Source: Bacteroidota bacterium
Lineage (GTDB): Bacteria > Bacteroidota > Bacteroidia > AKYH767-A > 2013-40CM-41-45
NCBI GenBank assembly: GCA_004295015.1
Contig: SHNE01000017.1
Location: forward strand, 1-64,000
Reading direction: 5' to 3'
Length of the DNA: 64,000 nucleotides
Shown piece by piece: positions 62,950-64,000 of this stretch. The notes beneath the pieces were generated by a model. It made no database searches and had not been told where the DNA came from. It saw nothing but the letters and a program-made list of their open reading frames with translations. The position numbers and the translations under genes are program-made. Position 1 is the first letter of the stretch; every line of letters begins with the position of its first letter.

Positions 62950-64000
62950 TCAGAAGGTGATGGAGATGGTTCCCAAAATGGCCACTTTTGCAATATCTGG
63001 GCGATCAAGATACGATAGCCGCCAAATATTATCGATACGAAGAATTTTAAAAATATTCTCAATACCAATTCCTGCTTCAAGATAAGGTTTATTTGAGAGG
63101 TCTGAGAATACATCTGGATTAGCCAACAGTGCCCTGTTTTTATTTGAAAGCCGACCACTCACCGCACTGAAACTCGCAACCTCACGCCATTTGAGTTTTC
63201 GAAGTGCCGGTACTCTGTCTAAAAAGATTCCACCAAAATGTTGTTCAGCTTTCACGCTTAGGTACTGATCACTTACAAATTCATAATAGTTCATCAGGTT
63301 GAAGGCCGTTCTATCGTAAACGAACGAATTATTTCCCGGGTGAATATACAGTAATGGGTAGGGTAAAGTCTGAAAGATTTTTCCTGCTTCTGCCCTGATA
63401 CTAAAAAGTCCAAAATTTCCAAGGTAGAGGTAATCTTCTACTCTGATTAAAAGCTTGTCGTACTCAAATGCCGAATGAAGCACATCCTTAATTCCACGGG
63501 AATATAAGATGTTAAGAATCGGATAGCTGCTTCCCAAAGAAATACGATCTACTTTTCCACTTACGAATCGCTCCTTATAAGCAAAACGTATATGGAATGA
63601 CAATTCAGAGTTGTTCAGAAAGTTTGAAGAGTCAGTCCGTATATCATTTCTGAAATAGGTATAATCCAATTTACCGCGAGGACTGTATTCACTGTGTGTT
63701 AGAGTTATGCGATTCGAAAAACCTTCGACCCACTCATGTTCGAAATAGAGTTTTTCTTGTTCAACATCATTCAGTTTGTTGCTGGGAGATCGTCTTAGCA
63801 GGGTGGCAAAAATATTGTCATCGACAAATGCATTTGCACTTTTTCCAAGTTGTTCAATATCATTTTTATATTCAAACCCAAAAAACTGTCGTGGTCTCTT
63901 ACTTGTGAAAAATCGTGCTGTGCCACCATACTTTAGCTTGTTATCCCTGAGCCCATATGCTCCGTAAGCACTTAACACGAGTCGTGTACTGAAATTATTG
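62950..64000 (-). CDS. DUF5686-family outer-membrane protein (partial, C-terminal part)
   Basis: At least 350 residues; the frame stays open to the window edge, so the N-terminus (normally a signal peptide and a CarboxypepD_reg domain) is missing. A GTG at 63978 is not the true start, since the upstream codons encode STRLVLSAYGAYGL continuously. The visible part is a beta-barrel-like repeat of strands: LTHSEYSPRGKLDYTYFRND, SSYPILNILYSRGIKDVL, VKAEQHFGGIFLDRVPALRK then LKWREVASFSAV, and a final AILGTISITF ending in Phe, as outer-membrane proteins often do. This matches DUF5686 proteins of Bacteroidota. Function is unknown; an outer-membrane role is likely. Confidence 0.85.
   Translation of the reverse strand, partial: NNFSTRLVLSAYGAYGLRDNKLKYGGTARFFTSKRPRQFFGFEYKNDIEQLGKSANAFVDDNIFATLLRRSPSNKLNDVEQEKLYFEHEWVEGFSNRITLTHSEYSPRGKLDYTYFRNDIRTDSSNFLNNSELSFHIRFAYKERFVSGKVDRISLGSSYPILNILYSRGIKDVLHSAFEYDKLLIRVEDYLYLGNFGLFSIRAEAGKIFQTLPYPLLYIHPGNNSFVYDRTAFNLMNYYEFVSDQYLSVKAEQHFGGIFLDRVPALRKLKWREVASFSAVSGRLSNKNRALLANPDVFSDLSNKPYLEAGIGIENIFKILRIDNIWRLSYLDRPDIAKVAILGTISITF

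Overview
The window is a chromosomal stretch from a member of the Bacteroidota, probably an environmental lineage. The evidence is a type IX secretion apparatus gene pair (a long C25-type PorU2-like sortase and a PorV/PorQ protein), four proteins with T9SS-type C-terminal sorting domains, a TonB-dependent receptor, a DUF5686 protein, an HYC_CC_PP-type protein, a long SecA and a eukaryotic-type citrate synthase. About ten genes are also preceded by TAnnTTTG promoter elements, and I see no Shine-Dalgarno motif that decides a start. I see no rRNA, tRNA, CRISPR array, insertion sequence or phage gene.

Layout. 1-480 holds no supportable gene. 0.5-5 kb: two thioredoxin-fold genes, a POT peptide transporter, a GNAT acetyltransferase and a T9SS client. 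5-12.8 kb (mostly minus): SecA, a seven-repeat T9SS propeller protein, a DUF2795 protein, cobalamin adenosyltransferase, a lone LolD/MacB-like ATPase and a methyltransferase. 12.8-15.8 kb (plus): enolase, a small basic membrane protein and citrate synthase. 15.9-20.2 kb: Nudix hydrolase and ABC exporter, a secreted TonB-CTD protein and a DUF922 metalloprotease-like protein. 20.3-25.7 kb (plus): RmuC, a GWxTD lipoprotein, a TrmH-type rRNA methyltransferase and a GT39-like glycosyltransferase. 25.7-34 kb: UbiD decarboxylase, PlsC, a T9SS subtilisin-like protease, a DUF4442 hotdog protein and an NMO/FabK-like flavoprotein.

34.2-42.4 kb is a fatty-acid degradation block: acyl-CoA ligase, a fused hydroxyacyl-CoA dehydrogenase/enoyl-CoA hydratase, thiolase and acyl-CoA dehydrogenase. 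Together they could take a free fatty acid through a full beta-oxidation turn. A secreted MORN-repeat protein is embedded among them. 42.6-45.2 kb is a second seven-repeat secreted protein. 45.2-48.5 kb is a cysteine-rich cassette (HYC_CC_PP protein, TonB-dependent receptor with a Cys-Cys pair in the plug, secreted HMA protein). It looks like metal (probably copper) handling and is my best candidate for an incompletely described system. 48.5-54.4 kb: amidohydrolase lipoprotein, DinB/YfiT protein, exported YciI-like protein, S41 C-terminal protease, a small hypothetical and YebC. 54.4-60.6 kb: porU2-porV. 60.7-64 kb: phosphatidylserine synthase, PurS, LptB and a DUF5686 gene cut by the window edge.

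Most of the window is ordinary housekeeping sequence. The observations most worth a second look are the cysteine-rich metal cassette, the two paralogous seven-repeat T9SS proteins, the PorU2/PorV pair with its local clients, the MORN gene inside the beta-oxidation block, and promoter elements so close to start codons that some mRNAs should be leaderless or nearly so.
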